A stretch of 64,000 bases of DNA from an uncultured Acetatifactor sp. (GTDB lineage: Bacteria; Bacillota; Clostridia; Lachnospirales; Lachnospiraceae). The stretch spans positions 1 through 64,000 of the forward strand of contig CAJUAH010000007.1 in NCBI GenBank assembly GCA_910584375.1. Direction: 5' to 3'. The notes under the pieces are model-generated. The model saw only the letters and a list, made by a program, of their open reading frames with translations. It was not told where the DNA came from and did not search any database. Every line of letters starts with the position of its first letter. Position 1 is the first letter of the stretch. The position numbers and the translations under genes are program-made. Positions 6,716 to 15,683 of this stretch are shown piece by piece.

Positions 6716-8425
6716 TTATTTCGTCAGAACCATCAGTACGCCTTCCGGCCCCAACGGATCCTTGGGGGCGTTCAGGATATTCCGGCTGATGCATTCCTCT
6801 ATCACGTCATGGAAAAAGCGGTTGGAGGCGATGCAGTCATTGTAGTAGACATACTCCGCCATGAGATGCTGGGGAATATGCTTTTTCATAAACTCTGCCA
6901 GCTCTGCGGCCAGACCGCGGGCCAGATCTCCGGTGCGCTCTGTCAGACTGTCGGCCACATCCCAGAGCGCCGTATCTTCATCCAAAACCACGATGGCAGG
7001 TTTCAGGAGATTCCCGTCTTTTCGCAGATAGCCGCATCGGATCGCCTTGGCGGCAATTTCCTGCTCCTCTTCGTTTAAAGTATCGAGCGCCAGGCCGCCC
7101 ACGCAGCGGATGGTGAGCAGCAGCAGGGGATCCTGGGAGATATTGTGTCCGCATGCGAAGTGTTTTTGCAGGCGGTTCCCATACAGATTGCTCATAAATA
7201 TATGGGAGTAGCCGCCGATGTTCCCTGCGGTTATGCCGTCGCAGCCATAGAAATAATTGACTTCTTCAAAGGCCTCTATGGCGACGGTGGTATAGGGCCG
7301 TTTTGCAGGCTCCGTATCGGAAAAAGCGTTTCGCAGTTCGTCTTTTACCTTGCTCTGGAAGGCCCAGATCGCCCTGGATACCAGCAGCCAGCGCAGAAGA
7401 CGGCTGTCCTCGGGATAGTCGGGGCGCTGTAAGGCGGCGATCCCCTCCTTTTCCGCCTCCATGGCGCCTGTCAGAGCCTGGCAGAAGGCGGGCGCGTGTT
7501 TTCTGTAGAGATCGTTGGCGGCCAGATATTCCTTTTTATCCACCATCAGTACGTTGGAGATATATTTTCCTGTTCCTGTGCTGCGCAGCATGCCGTAGCT
7601 GCCGCTTACGCCCCGGCACTGGATCTCCAGCTCCTGCTCGATATAGGGCATGGGCACGTTGAGCTCCCGGGCCAGTTCCTCGGCGGATTTGGCGTCGGAT
7701 CTGCACAGATAGATCAGGTTCTGAGACAGAATGCGTTCCGCCTTATCCCGAGGATCTCCCTCCTCGGGATTGCCTGTCCCGATAAAGCACAGGGATATGG
7801 GCTGTAGTGTACGGTTGATATTCTGGTTATGTTGTTCCATTTTGTGATCCTCCTTTTTATGTTTGACAGTTGCTTTTTGGATGGTCTTGCGGGCCAGAAA
7901 CAGTCTCTGTTTCACGGTGTTTTCATTGAGTCCCAGGCTGGCGGCGATATCGGCTATTTTGCGCTCTTCCAGATAGTACATGATCATAACGCTGCGGTAG
8001 CTCTGAGATAAAAAGGACATTTCCCGAAAGACTTTTCTGAGCTGTTCTTCCTGCTCTTCCTGTTCAAACTGTTCCTCCAGCATGGTCTCTATGGGATTAC
8101 CGGTCATGTTTTCCGTCTGCCATTTGTTGATCTCCCGGGTCGGATGCTCCTGGGAACTGACGTCCTCCATAGACAGGAACCGATCGTTTTCCCGCTTTCT
8201 TTTTTCGCAGTAATCCGCATGGACGCGGTGCGCCACGGTCCACGCAAATGCGGGAAAATACCGGATCTCCGTATTTTTCCGCAGCGCTTTCAGGATGGCC
8301 AGGATCATGTCGGAACACAGATCCTGCGCCTCATGGGAAGTGCTGCAATGCCGGTAAGCATATGCGTACAGCTTGTCCAGAAACTGCGGGTCGGCCAGCA
8401 GTTTGATCGCCTCATCGTTTTTCAT
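6716..8425 (-). CDS. ECF-like sigma-70 factor with a ~370-residue C-terminal extension
   Basis: Residues 1-185 carry sigma region 2 (starting around AYAYRHCSTSHEAQDLCSD) and region 4 (SYRSVMIMYYLEERKIADIA, with helix-turn-helix GLNENTVKQR). The remaining roughly 370 residues are an extension of unknown fold. It begins with a possible winged-helix segment (SAEELARELNVPMPYIEQ) and contains several Cys and aromatic residues. The start at 8425 is preferred because GGAGCGAGAACA precedes it; an ATG at 8443 has no binding site. A Met at residue 196 is preceded by a near-perfect ribosome binding site, so the extension may also be made separately. The gene diverges from the secreted/lipoprotein array starting at 8619, a plausible target. 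Confidence 0.8.
   Translation of the reverse strand: MKNDEAIKLLADPQFLDKLYAYAYRHCSTSHEAQDLCSDMILAILKALRKNTEIRYFPAFAWTVAHRVHADYCEKRKRENDRFLSMEDVSSQEHPTREINKWQTENMTGNPIETMLEEQFEQEEQEEQLRKVFREMSFLSQSYRSVMIMYYLEERKIADIAASLGLNENTVKQRLFLARKTIQKATVKHKKEDHKMEQHNQNINRTLQPISLCFIGTGNPEEGDPRDKAERILSQNLIYLCRSDAKSAEELARELNVPMPYIEQELEIQCRGVSGSYGMLRSTGTGKYISNVLMVDKKEYLAANDLYRKHAPAFCQALTGAMEAEKEGIAALQRPDYPEDSRLLRWLLVSRAIWAFQSKVKDELRNAFSDTEPAKRPYTTVAIEAFEEVNYFYGCDGITAGNIGGYSHIFMSNLYGNRLQKHFACGHNISQDPLLLLTIRCVGGLALDTLNEEEQEIAAKAIRCGYLRKDGNLLKPAIVVLDEDTALWDVADSLTERTGDLARGLAAELAEFMKKHIPQHLMAEYVYYNDCIASNRFFHDVIEECISRNILNAPKDPLGPEGVLMVLTK
7838..7857 (-). promoter_or_regulatory. Strong internal ribosome binding site within the sigma factor gene
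   Basis: Read on the - strand, AAAGGAGGATCACAAA is followed directly by an in-frame ATG (7840-7838). The SD core is full length and its spacing is optimal, far better than that of the annotated start. Initiation here would yield a 374-residue protein (6716-7840) consisting of the C-terminal extension alone. Confidence 0.6.
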
Positions 8426-8534
8426 TGTTCTCGCTCCATTCATGAATGTTACACTTATATAGTCGGCGGAAAAGGGAAGGGGTTATACGGTTTTTGAAAA
8501 AATAAGATGAGATCAATGGGATTTGAAAAAAATA

Positions 8535-8563
8535 TTGACGTTTCGTTTTGAAACTGATAACAT
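8535..8563 (+). promoter_or_regulatory. Possible promoter of the Cys-rich/lipoprotein array
   Basis: TTGACG (8535-8540) and TAACAT (8558-8563) are 17 bp apart, upstream of the gene at 8619 and divergent from the sigma factor gene. The -10 is weak, so an alternative sigma factor may be used. Confidence 0.4.
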
Positions 8564-8618
8564 ACAATAAGAAGTCCAATGCTGAACAATTGGACAAAAT
8601 GGAAAGGGAAAAAGTAAA

Positions 8619-8942
8619 ATGAGAAAAGTAGTAAAGAAAATGGCGGTGGCAGTGGTTTTATGTTTATTTTTGGGTATACAGAGTCTGTGTTCTGTGCAGG
8701 CAGCGGTAAATTATGAGGCCTGCCCCTTTTGCGGCACCGAGGTTGAACGGTATACGGAAAGAAAACTTGCGTATTCTGTGTATAGAGGAATGTGCGAGGA
8801 GCATAGCGATTGCCTTCTCTATACGGATATTTATGATCGATATGACGTCGTTCAGTGTCAAACACCCGGATGTCCCATAAATCATGAGTCAGAACACGAG
8901 GAGTATGTGCTGACAGTGCCCAGGCATGTTCCGAGGAATTGA
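8619..8942 (+). CDS. Small secreted Cys-rich protein, copy 1
   Basis: The protein has 107 residues: a signal peptide (basic start, hydrophobic core about 8-24, predicted cleavage near VQA-AVN), then a mature part of about 77 residues with CPFCG, a central C...HxxC and CQTPGC. Six Cys and conserved His suggest a zinc-ribbon-like or disulfide-stabilised fold. The binding site AAAGGGAAAAAGTAAA precedes the ATG. It is followed at once by the large lipoprotein gene (8969). The same gene pair recurs at 11163/11491, and a third, broken copy lies at 13672. No known family was recognised. Confidence 0.75.
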   Translation: MRKVVKKMAVAVVLCLFLGIQSLCSVQAAVNYEACPFCGTEVERYTERKLAYSVYRGMCEEHSDCLLYTDIYDRYDVVQCQTPGCPINHESEHEEYVLTVPRHVPRN

Positions 8943-8968
8943 TGATGATTGCGCGGAGAGGTATAGGG

Positions 8969-11128
8969 ATGGAATATTCAAAGAAAAGTGCGCTATTCGC
9001 CGTCATTTTATCAGTATTGATCATATTATTGACTTCCTGCGGACTCCGGGATACCTCGGAGTCCGTTCCGATTGGCGAAGATCTGGAGGGCTTTGTGCCT
9101 GTGGCGGAGTTTCATGATATGAGATTGACAACAGCGCTGGACTATTTCTGGAAGTATACTTTCAGTGAGGACTGGCTATACTGTACTGCCCGCAAGCGCA
9201 ACGGATCAGAGTCGATACAGGAGCTGATGGAGCGCAATGCTTGGGTCGTATACAGAAACGGGATATATGACGCTTTTGAGCCGCAAGTCTTTATCGAGCG
9301 AGAGGGGGGTCTTCCTCTTGTATTGCTGGCGGACAGGGAAAACGATCTCTTTATATTCTGCCAGGATGACAGCGGGGGATTTTCTCTGGAAAAATATGAT
9401 GCGGACGGAGAGATGCAGTGGCATACGGGATATACGGCGTCCCAGATGTCAGGGCTTGGCAGCAGTGTCGCTGATGGAATTGTCACAGTGGACGGCCGGA
9501 TATTTTTATTCACTTATGGGCAGGAAGGCAATGTTTTCGAGTTTGGGATGACCGGAGAATTACAGGCAATCCATACGCCCGATGTGGAAACGCTGGAAGG
9601 GATCGCGGAGGGGCAGGACGGCCAGGTCTATGGATACTGCCTGACATGTGACTCTCCTGTCTTTGTACCGTTGGAGGAGGGGGGAGAACGGTTTGAATGC
9701 CCCATTGTGCCGCTACAGGTATTTGGAGGACGGGAAGATGGAATCTATCTGTGTACCGGGGAAGGGCAGTGGAAATATGAGCCGACGTCAGGGCGGACGG
9801 AGCGGATGTGGAACTGGGATGATGAATACATACAGATAGACGGCGTCCATATCGCCCATATCTTCCGGGGAGGGAAAGATGTTCGCCTGCTGTGTTTGGA
9901 GCCTCATACCTTCATATGGGGGCTGGGAGATGTCCTGACTTTTGTATCTGTCGCACCCAGGGAGCGGCGTGATTATCCGCCCCGGCAAACAGTGACGATC
10001 AGCAATGCGATGCAAGAGCCGGGAAGCCATATGGAAGATATGGTACGGCAGTATAACAGGCAGAACAGGGAATACCGGGTGGTGGTACTCCCCCCGGAGG
10101 AAAACAGTTCGGTAACGGAGTTTGTTGGGGCATTGGAACTGCAGCTTATTCGCGGGGAGGCCCCTGATCTGATCAACGTGCTGGGAACGGATGTGAACAG
10201 CCTTGCCGATAAGGGCGTTTTTGAGGAGCTGGATAAATATTATGAGACAAGCAGTGCGGTAAAAGAGGGGGATATCTTCGAGGCTGTAAGGGAAGCGGGT
10301 AAGGTGGGCGGAAAAGAGGTATTGGTGATCCCTTCCTTTGCACTGGGAACGATGATGACGACGGAGAGTGTGTCGCAGGAAAGCTGGACTCCTCCCCGCT
10401 TTTTGGAGCTGACGCAATATGGCGCGCTGTACAATATGCCAATGTCGAAGAGAGGGGCGTTTGATTTTTGTCTGGGAGCCAGACCGGAAGAGTATTTTGT
10501 CGATTACGAAAAAAGGGAATGCTATTTTGACAGTGCAGCCTTTAAAAATATTTTGGCGGAATGTAATAAATGGGAACAGCGAGAGAGCGCGGAGGATAAG
10601 CGCTTTTTTGATATTATACTCAGCAGCGCAGATAGTTATATGTTTTATAAGGAAGTGTATAAAGGAGTCTATCTGGGAAACCCGGGATGGGGCGGCGCGG
10701 AGAGCATATTCTTTTCCAGCGAAGTCTTTGCCATGAACAGCGCGTCCCAAAATAAGCAGGGCGCATGGGATTTTTTGGAATTCCTGTTATCCGAAGAGAT
10801 GCAGAACCGTATCGACTGGCAGTTCCCGGTGAGGATAGACAGTTTCGAAAAATATTTATATATGACTTCCCGTAACGCGGAAGAGAATAAGAGTGAATTT
10901 TCTTATTATCTTTCCGACATCTCTCCCATCACGCCGGAGGATATCGCAGCCTTTCGGAGCCTGATTGACAATGCGGTCTTCAGGGATTCTACGCTCACCG
11001 CGATGGAGAATCCGGTTCGGACGATCCTGTGGGAAGAAACGCAGGCATATTTTGCCGGGGACGCTACGTTGGACGAGACGGTAGACAAGATCCAGAACAG
11101 GGTGGAAATGTATCTGAATGAATTATAA
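8969..11128 (+). CDS. Large extracellular lipoprotein with solute-binding-like C-terminal half, copy 1
   Basis: The protein has 719 residues with a lipoprotein signal peptide (lipobox LTSC, Cys24). Residues about 40-330 contain recurring beta-rich segments (FLFCQDDS..., DGQVYGYC...) that resemble a beta-propeller. Residues about 340-719 resemble a family 1 extracellular solute-binding protein (MVRQYNRQNREYRVVV, RGEAPDLINV, AMNSASQNKQGAWDFLEFLL, ending TLDETVDKIQNRVEMYLNEL). The start at 8969 is favoured by GGAGAGG; upstream alternatives at 8939-8945 overlap the preceding gene. No ABC permease is adjacent, so a sensing or substrate-capture role beside the Cys-rich partner is as likely as transport. 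Confidence 0.75.
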   Translation: MEYSKKSALFAVILSVLIILLTSCGLRDTSESVPIGEDLEGFVPVAEFHDMRLTTALDYFWKYTFSEDWLYCTARKRNGSESIQELMERNAWVVYRNGIYDAFEPQVFIEREGGLPLVLLADRENDLFIFCQDDSGGFSLEKYDADGEMQWHTGYTASQMSGLGSSVADGIVTVDGRIFLFTYGQEGNVFEFGMTGELQAIHTPDVETLEGIAEGQDGQVYGYCLTCDSPVFVPLEEGGERFECPIVPLQVFGGREDGIYLCTGEGQWKYEPTSGRTERMWNWDDEYIQIDGVHIAHIFRGGKDVRLLCLEPHTFIWGLGDVLTFVSVAPRERRDYPPRQTVTISNAMQEPGSHMEDMVRQYNRQNREYRVVVLPPEENSSVTEFVGALELQLIRGEAPDLINVLGTDVNSLADKGVFEELDKYYETSSAVKEGDIFEAVREAGKVGGKEVLVIPSFALGTMMTTESVSQESWTPPRFLELTQYGALYNMPMSKRGAFDFCLGARPEEYFVDYEKRECYFDSAAFKNILAECNKWEQRESAEDKRFFDIILSSADSYMFYKEVYKGVYLGNPGWGGAESIFFSSEVFAMNSASQNKQGAWDFLEFLLSEEMQNRIDWQFPVRIDSFEKYLYMTSRNAEENKSEFSYYLSDISPITPEDIAAFRSLIDNAVFRDSTLTAMENPVRTILWEETQAYFAGDATLDETVDKIQNRVEMYLNEL

Positions 11129-11162
11129 AAGGATCAATCAAAATGAGAAAGGGGAACAGAAA

Positions 11163-11486
11163 ATGGGGAAAACGATGAAAAGAGTAGTAGCGGTAGCAGG
11201 CCTGAGCCTGTTGATAGGTTTACAGAGCCCGAGTTCCGTACAGGCGGCGGTAAACTATGAGGCATGCCCGTTTTGCGGTACCAGGGTGGAACGGTTTACG
11301 ACCGACAAAATGATAAGCATGGCATATCAAGGCCTGTGCAGGGAGCATGTCAACTGTGATATTTTTTCGATTTATTACAAGGAAATAGAGGTCGTTCGCT
11401 GTCAGACTGCCGGGTGTCAGTATCGGGAAACGGAAACAGGAAAGGAAGGTTACAAACCTGCGCATGTCAAACAAGATGGGCGGTAA
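11163..11486 (+). CDS. Small secreted Cys-rich protein, copy 2
   Basis: A 107-residue paralogue of the 8619 gene with the same layout: signal peptide ending SVQA, then AVNYEACPFCG, a central CxxHxxC and CQTAGC. The central Lys/Asp-rich stretch and the tail differ most between copies. The ATG at 11163 follows AAAGGGGAACAGAAA; an in-frame upstream ATG at 11118 would overlap the previous gene. Its 3' end overlaps the possible start region of the next lipoprotein gene, implying translational coupling within the module. Confidence 0.75.
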   Translation: MGKTMKRVVAVAGLSLLIGLQSPSSVQAAVNYEACPFCGTRVERFTTDKMISMAYQGLCREHVNCDIFSIYYKEIEVVRCQTAGCQYRETETGKEGYKPAHVKQDGR

Positions 11487-11490
11487 TAAT

Positions 11491-13635
11491 ATGGCGGCGG
11501 GATATAATGTAAAACGCCGGATAGCCTGGCTTCTTTTGCTGGTCACAGTTGTTTCCGCCAGCTCCTGCGGACTTCGGGACAAGCCGGAATCGGTGCCTGT
11601 AACAGAGGAAGAGACTGGCCCTGTACCGGTGGCGGAGTTCCATGATATGAAATTGCCGGGCGCACTGGATTTTTTCTGGAGATATGCCTATAGTGAGAAC
11701 TGGCTGTTCTGTGCCGACCGAAAGCGGGAGCCGGAGGCGGTGCGGCGTAACCTGTGGCTTATATATAAAAACGGAATAAACGATCCCTTTGAGCCAGTGA
11801 TTTGCTTTGAACGAGAGGGCGGCTTGCCCCTGATTCTCCTTGCGGATCGGGACGATAACTGTTTTTTGTTCTGTCAGGATGACAACGGGGAATTTTCCCT
11901 TGAAAAATATGACGCGGACGGTGAGATGCAGTGGCATGCGGGATATGACGCGTCTGCGATGCAGGGTATCGGCGAAAGCCTGGGAGAGGGAATCGTCACG
12001 GCGGACGGCAGGGTATTTTTGTATACCTGCGGTGAGGAGAGCAAGGTCTTTGCTTTCGGAGCAGATGGGGAATTACAGGGAATCCATACGCCCGATATAG
12101 AGACGCTGGAAGGCGTGGCGGAGGGCAGCGACGGCCAGGTCTACGGATACTGCATCACGGGTGAAACACCGGTCTTTGTAAAATTGGACGAACAGGAACA
12201 GCGGTATGTCTGTCCTGTCGTGCCGCTCAAGGTATATGGCGGACGGGAAGACGGGATCTACCTGTGTACCGGGGAGGGGATGTGGAGATACGATCCGGTA
12301 TCTGCAAAAACAGAATGGATGTGGGCATGGGACGATGAATATGTGCAGATAGACGGCGCGCATATTGAATATGTTTTTCGGGGTAAGGAGAAGGTACGCC
12401 TGCTGTGTATGGAGCGCCACTCTGACACATGGGGCATGGGGGATGTTTTGACTTTTGTATCCGTGGGCTCCAAAGAGAGGCGGGATTATCCGGCAAGACA
12501 GGTGGTGACGATCAGCAATGCTCTCAATTATATCATCACCAGCCGCATGGAAGATATGGCGCGGCAATATAACAGGCAAAACAGGAAATACAGGGTAGTA
12601 GTGCTGTTGCCGGAGGAAGACACCTCCCGTGACGAATTTCTGGGAGCATTGAAACTACAGCTCATTCGGGGAGAAGGGCCTGATCTGATCGGCATACTGG
12701 GATTGGATGTGAGCAGTCTGGCGGCGCAGGGAGCCTTTGAGGATCTGTCTGAATACTATGAAACGGTGGACGGGGAAGAGATTCTGGAATCTGTCAGAAA
12801 AGCGGGGCAAGTCATGGGGAAGGATATGATCGTCATACCCTCTTTCTCGTTGGAAACCATGCAGTGCAGAGAGGCTATAGCTCCACAGGACTGGACTCCC
12901 CAGCGCTTTCTGGAGCTGACCCAGGCCAACGGGGCGACGTTTGAAAACCCGGTCTCCCAGAGGGAGGCGTTCTGGTATTGCATGGGAGCCCGGACTACCG
13001 ATGATTACATTGATTATGATAAGAAGGAATGCTTTTTTGACAGGGAAGAATTTCGTCTGATTTTGGAGGGCTGCAATGGCTGGAAACAGGAGGAAGTTTC
13101 GGAGTATACGTTCCGAACTGTGTTTTTTAACGGCACGGGAGCTTTCCTGGGATTGAATGGCAGAAAGACATCCTGGGTGGGGTATCCCAGTTGGGAAGGC
13201 GCGCAGATACGGATGTGGCCGACGGACGCGTTTGCGATGAACAGCGCGTCAACAAATAAAGAGGGCGCATGGGACTTTCTGGCATATTTATTGTCGGAGG
13301 AAATGCAGGACAGTATTGACTGGGAATTTCCGGTGAGAAAGGACAGTCTGGAAAAATACTTTGCGACCTCCTATGTAGACCCGGATGCGGACAATAACGA
13401 TTTTACTTATTTCTCGGGACACAGGCGGCCGACACAGGAGGACTTCGATCTGATGCGGGAGATGGCGAACTGCGCGGTGTATCAGGATTCTGTCGGCCCA
13501 AGGAATATTGGGAGTAACCCCATCAGGGCGATTCTGGACGAGGAAACGGAGATGTATTTTTCCGGGGACGCCACGCTGGACGAGACGGTAGACAAGATTC
13601 AGAACAGGGTGAAAATGTATCTGAATGAATTGTAG
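11491..13635 (+). CDS. Large extracellular lipoprotein with solute-binding-like C-terminal half, copy 2
   Basis: Paralogue of the 8969 protein: lipobox SSC near residue 24, a propeller-like N-terminal half (with DGQVYGYC and GREDGIYLCTGEG shared with copy 1) and a solute-binding-like C-terminal half ending in the same TLDETVDKIQNRV signature. The ATG at 11491 gives a compact signal peptide; in-frame ATGs at 11464 and 11476 are alternatives, and none has a strong binding site. The C-terminal halves differ between copies in the ligand-facing middle (about residues 480-620), which suggests divergence in what they bind. Confidence 0.72.
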   Translation: MAAGYNVKRRIAWLLLLVTVVSASSCGLRDKPESVPVTEEETGPVPVAEFHDMKLPGALDFFWRYAYSENWLFCADRKREPEAVRRNLWLIYKNGINDPFEPVICFEREGGLPLILLADRDDNCFLFCQDDNGEFSLEKYDADGEMQWHAGYDASAMQGIGESLGEGIVTADGRVFLYTCGEESKVFAFGADGELQGIHTPDIETLEGVAEGSDGQVYGYCITGETPVFVKLDEQEQRYVCPVVPLKVYGGREDGIYLCTGEGMWRYDPVSAKTEWMWAWDDEYVQIDGAHIEYVFRGKEKVRLLCMERHSDTWGMGDVLTFVSVGSKERRDYPARQVVTISNALNYIITSRMEDMARQYNRQNRKYRVVVLLPEEDTSRDEFLGALKLQLIRGEGPDLIGILGLDVSSLAAQGAFEDLSEYYETVDGEEILESVRKAGQVMGKDMIVIPSFSLETMQCREAIAPQDWTPQRFLELTQANGATFENPVSQREAFWYCMGARTTDDYIDYDKKECFFDREEFRLILEGCNGWKQEEVSEYTFRTVFFNGTGAFLGLNGRKTSWVGYPSWEGAQIRMWPTDAFAMNSASTNKEGAWDFLAYLLSEEMQDSIDWEFPVRKDSLEKYFATSYVDPDADNNDFTYFSGHRRPTQEDFDLMREMANCAVYQDSVGPRNIGSNPIRAILDEETEMYFSGDATLDETVDKIQNRVKMYLNEL

Positions 13636-13671
13636 AATATGTAGAACTCAAATGAAGGAGGAAAAGTGAAG

Positions 13672-13985
13672 ATGCGAAAAACGGTGAAAAGAGTATTGGC
13701 GGTGATTGTTTTAAGCCTGTTTGTCGGCGCGCAACACATGAGTACTGTACAGGCAGCGGTAAATTATGAGGCCTGCCCGTTCTGCGGTACCCGGGTAGAC
13801 AGATATATAACGGAAAAAAGGCATATATGGTATTTAAGGAGGAATGCACAGAACATGATCGCTGTGATATCTATGATGTCCTCTACAGTAATTTCAGTGT
13901 TGTCCGTTGTCAGACAGCAGGGTGTCTCCATTCGGAGAACGAATTGTACAATACCCGGGCTTCAACGGAACATGTGCCGAAATAG
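13672..13985 (+). pseudogene. Small secreted Cys-rich protein, copy 3, frameshifted
   Basis: It begins like the other copies (signal peptide, AVNYEACPFCGTRVDRYITEK) with an AAGGAGG binding site. The frame then breaks at a run of six A (around 13815). Shifting the frame by -1 restores the family pattern: EECTEHDRCDIYD, SVVRCQTAGC and a tail ending STEHVPK with a stop at 13983. The unshifted frame runs on into unrelated sequence. It is listed as a pseudogene; a sequencing error in the A-run is possible. Confidence 0.7.
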
Positions 13986-13997
13986 TATAACATTGTT

Positions 13998-14060
13998 TGA
14001 TATGATATTGAGCCTCTTGGACTCCAGGGACGCCCCGGAGTCCGTTTTCTTTGGCATCGG
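13998..14060 (+). pseudogene. Remnant of a third lipoprotein gene (signal-peptide region only)
   Basis: GGACTCCAGGGACGCCCCGGAGTCCGTT matches, with a few changes, the stretch encoding SCGLRD-x-SESVP in the two intact lipoprotein genes and sits at the expected distance after copy 3 of the small gene. The rest of the roughly 2.1-kb gene is missing. This marks the right edge of the amplified module. Confidence 0.55.
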
Positions 14061-14180
14061 AAACGCCACGCTACTTACCCTTACGCCGATTGCTTATAAG
14101 GACAAAAGCAAGGGCAGCGAAAAAATGAAAGATTACAGTGCCCATTGACTTATTGAGCAATGTTCAGGAGGCGGGTATTT

Positions 14181-14439
14181 ATGGATCATAAATAGACAAT
14201 AAAACAGGCAACGATTGCACTCACCGAGGAAAAAGGCGAGGATTTAGAGACGATTACCGTCCGTGAAATATCTAAAAAGGAAGGCGTTGGGTTGGGGCTT
14301 GTGAACTATCATTTTGAAAAAAAAGATAAACTTATTGAACTTGATGAATATAACGGTTATAAACGGAACAGAAAAACACGGCGTAACCCATCGGTTAAAG
14401 GAAATGTTTATGGTTGCTTTCAGGGACAATGCAAACCGC
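14181..14439 (+). pseudogene. TetR-family regulator remnant
   Basis: After a CAGGAGG site, ATG GAT CAT AAA is followed by an in-frame TAG. Reading on gives a typical TetR N terminus: TIKQATIALTEEKGEDLETI, then the helix-turn-helix VREISKKEGVGLGLVNYHF. A second frame change near 14340 moves the homology into the frame reading RLKEMFMVAFRDNAN. The ligand-binding half is replaced by the next remnant. Premature stop, frameshift and truncation make it non-functional. Confidence 0.65.
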
Positions 14440-15295
14440 TGTTGCTGGTCTGATGATGTTTGGAGACGGACTTGCCATACGAGATGAGTTTGACAATATT
14501 TTTATGGATTACCGCAATGAAAGCGAAATTACAATGGATATTCGCTGGAATGACAGGATTACCTACGATGGAACATGGGAGAATAATCTGTTTAATTTTT
14601 TTACCAAAGTTACGCCTAAATTAACGGAGGACTTGAAAAAACCATTTAAACTTGAGGGAATACAACGGATAGACGAGACTCCGGTACACAAGGCAGTGAG
14701 GGAAGCATTTGTAAACCTTATTATACATGCCGATTATTTGATGGATGCAGGTGTTTTGAAAGTGATAAAGAAGTCCAATAGCTTTGAGTTTACAAATCCG
14801 GGTATTCTAAAGCTTCCGTTGGAGGATATTTACAGGGGAGGAAATTCAAAATCAAGAAACCCACATATGCAGACTATGCTTAGAATGGTTGGATTTGGAG
14901 ACAATGCAGGTTCCGGATTTCCCTCTATATTGGCAACCTGGGAAGATGAGGGCTGGGTACAGCCGGAACTTATAGAAGATACCGCGCTTAATCAGGTAAC
15001 GCTTTATCTCAAAATGATTCCGAAACATGGACAACAATCGGCAAAAAAAATAGCAGAAAAATCAGCAGAATCAGCAGAAAAATCAGCAGAAACGCAAGAG
15101 GAATTGTTATCTGAAAGGCAGAAACAGATACTTGCGTGCATGGAGTTAGAAGTATTATATAGGACAGAAGATATTGCTGAAAAAATAGGATTAAAAGGAC
15201 CAAGGACAAGGCAGTTACTGAATGAACTGGTGGCAATGGGCAGATTAACCTGCACAGCAGCGACTAAAAACAGAAGGTATATAAGAATTGAATAA
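14429..15295 (+). pseudogene. 5'-truncated AlbA_2/RecG-like putative DNA-binding regulator
   Basis: The open frame matches the C-terminal two thirds of the 'putative DNA-binding domain' (AlbA_2, often labelled RecG-like) family: AVAGLMMFGDGLAIR, then the GHKL-like ATPase part with VHKAVREAFVNLIIHADY, FTNPGILKLP and GDNAGSGFPSIL, and a C-terminal winged helix (LYRTEDIAEKIGLKGPRTRQLL). The AlbA_2 domain is absent and the frame joins a TetR remnant. A run of AEKSAES repeats links ATPase and helix. Short internal starts could still yield a truncated protein, but loss of the N-terminal domain argues for a pseudogene. Confidence 0.6.
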
Positions 15296-15402
15296 AGTGG
15301 GGAGGGACGTGAGATACACCGGTCGTTATGCATAAGACAAAAATTTGCTTGCGATTGGCATATATATTGTTGCCTTTAATGCTTAGATGGAGGAAATGGA
15401 AA

Positions 15403-15559
15403 ATGGTTGAGCCTTCAAAAAGGGACTGGAAATTATACAGGAAGAAAATTGGTGGACAGTTTAGTTTTCGGAGCCGCTTTTCATGCATTTGAATATCTGT
15501 TTGTCAGATTGGCGCCGATTGTTTTGGTGGGGGCAATCGGCGGAATATTCCTGACATAA
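15403..15559 (+). pseudogene. Two overlapping gene fragments
   Basis: The interval 15296-15683 has no intact gene. At 15403 an ORF reads MVEPSKRDWKLYRKKIGG and then runs into unrelated sequence, stopping at 15492; the opening matches, as I recall it, the N terminus of a small conserved clostridial protein. In another frame, up to 15559, the sequence reads FGAAFHAFEYLFVRLAPIVL and VGAIGGIFLT before a stop, like the end of a membrane protein. Both look like debris left by deletion. Confidence 0.35.
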
Positions 15560-15615
15560 AAACATGAACGATAAGTGGGTTAAAAACGGTGTAGAAAACC
15601 TCGAACCGGAAACAG

Positions 15616-15645
15616 GTGACAGAATGCTGTGAAAGGTGCTATAAT
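15616..15645 (+). promoter_or_regulatory. Promoter of tatD
   Basis: GTGACA (15616-15621) and TATAAT (15640-15645) are separated by 18 bp, 38 bp ahead of the tatD start codon. Confidence 0.6.
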
Positions 15646-15683
15646 TGTCTGCGATAAAAAGGCATTGCGGGAAAGAGGTAAAT

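Noticed and set aside
8969..13635. Two ABC sugar importers
   Set aside because: No permease or ATPase genes accompany the lipoproteins, and half of each protein is unlike any solute-binding protein.
13800..13830. Programmed -1 frameshift in the third small Cys-rich gene
   Set aside because: The A6 run is not in the phase of the A AAA AAG slippery heptamer and the paralogues encode the same protein without any shift.
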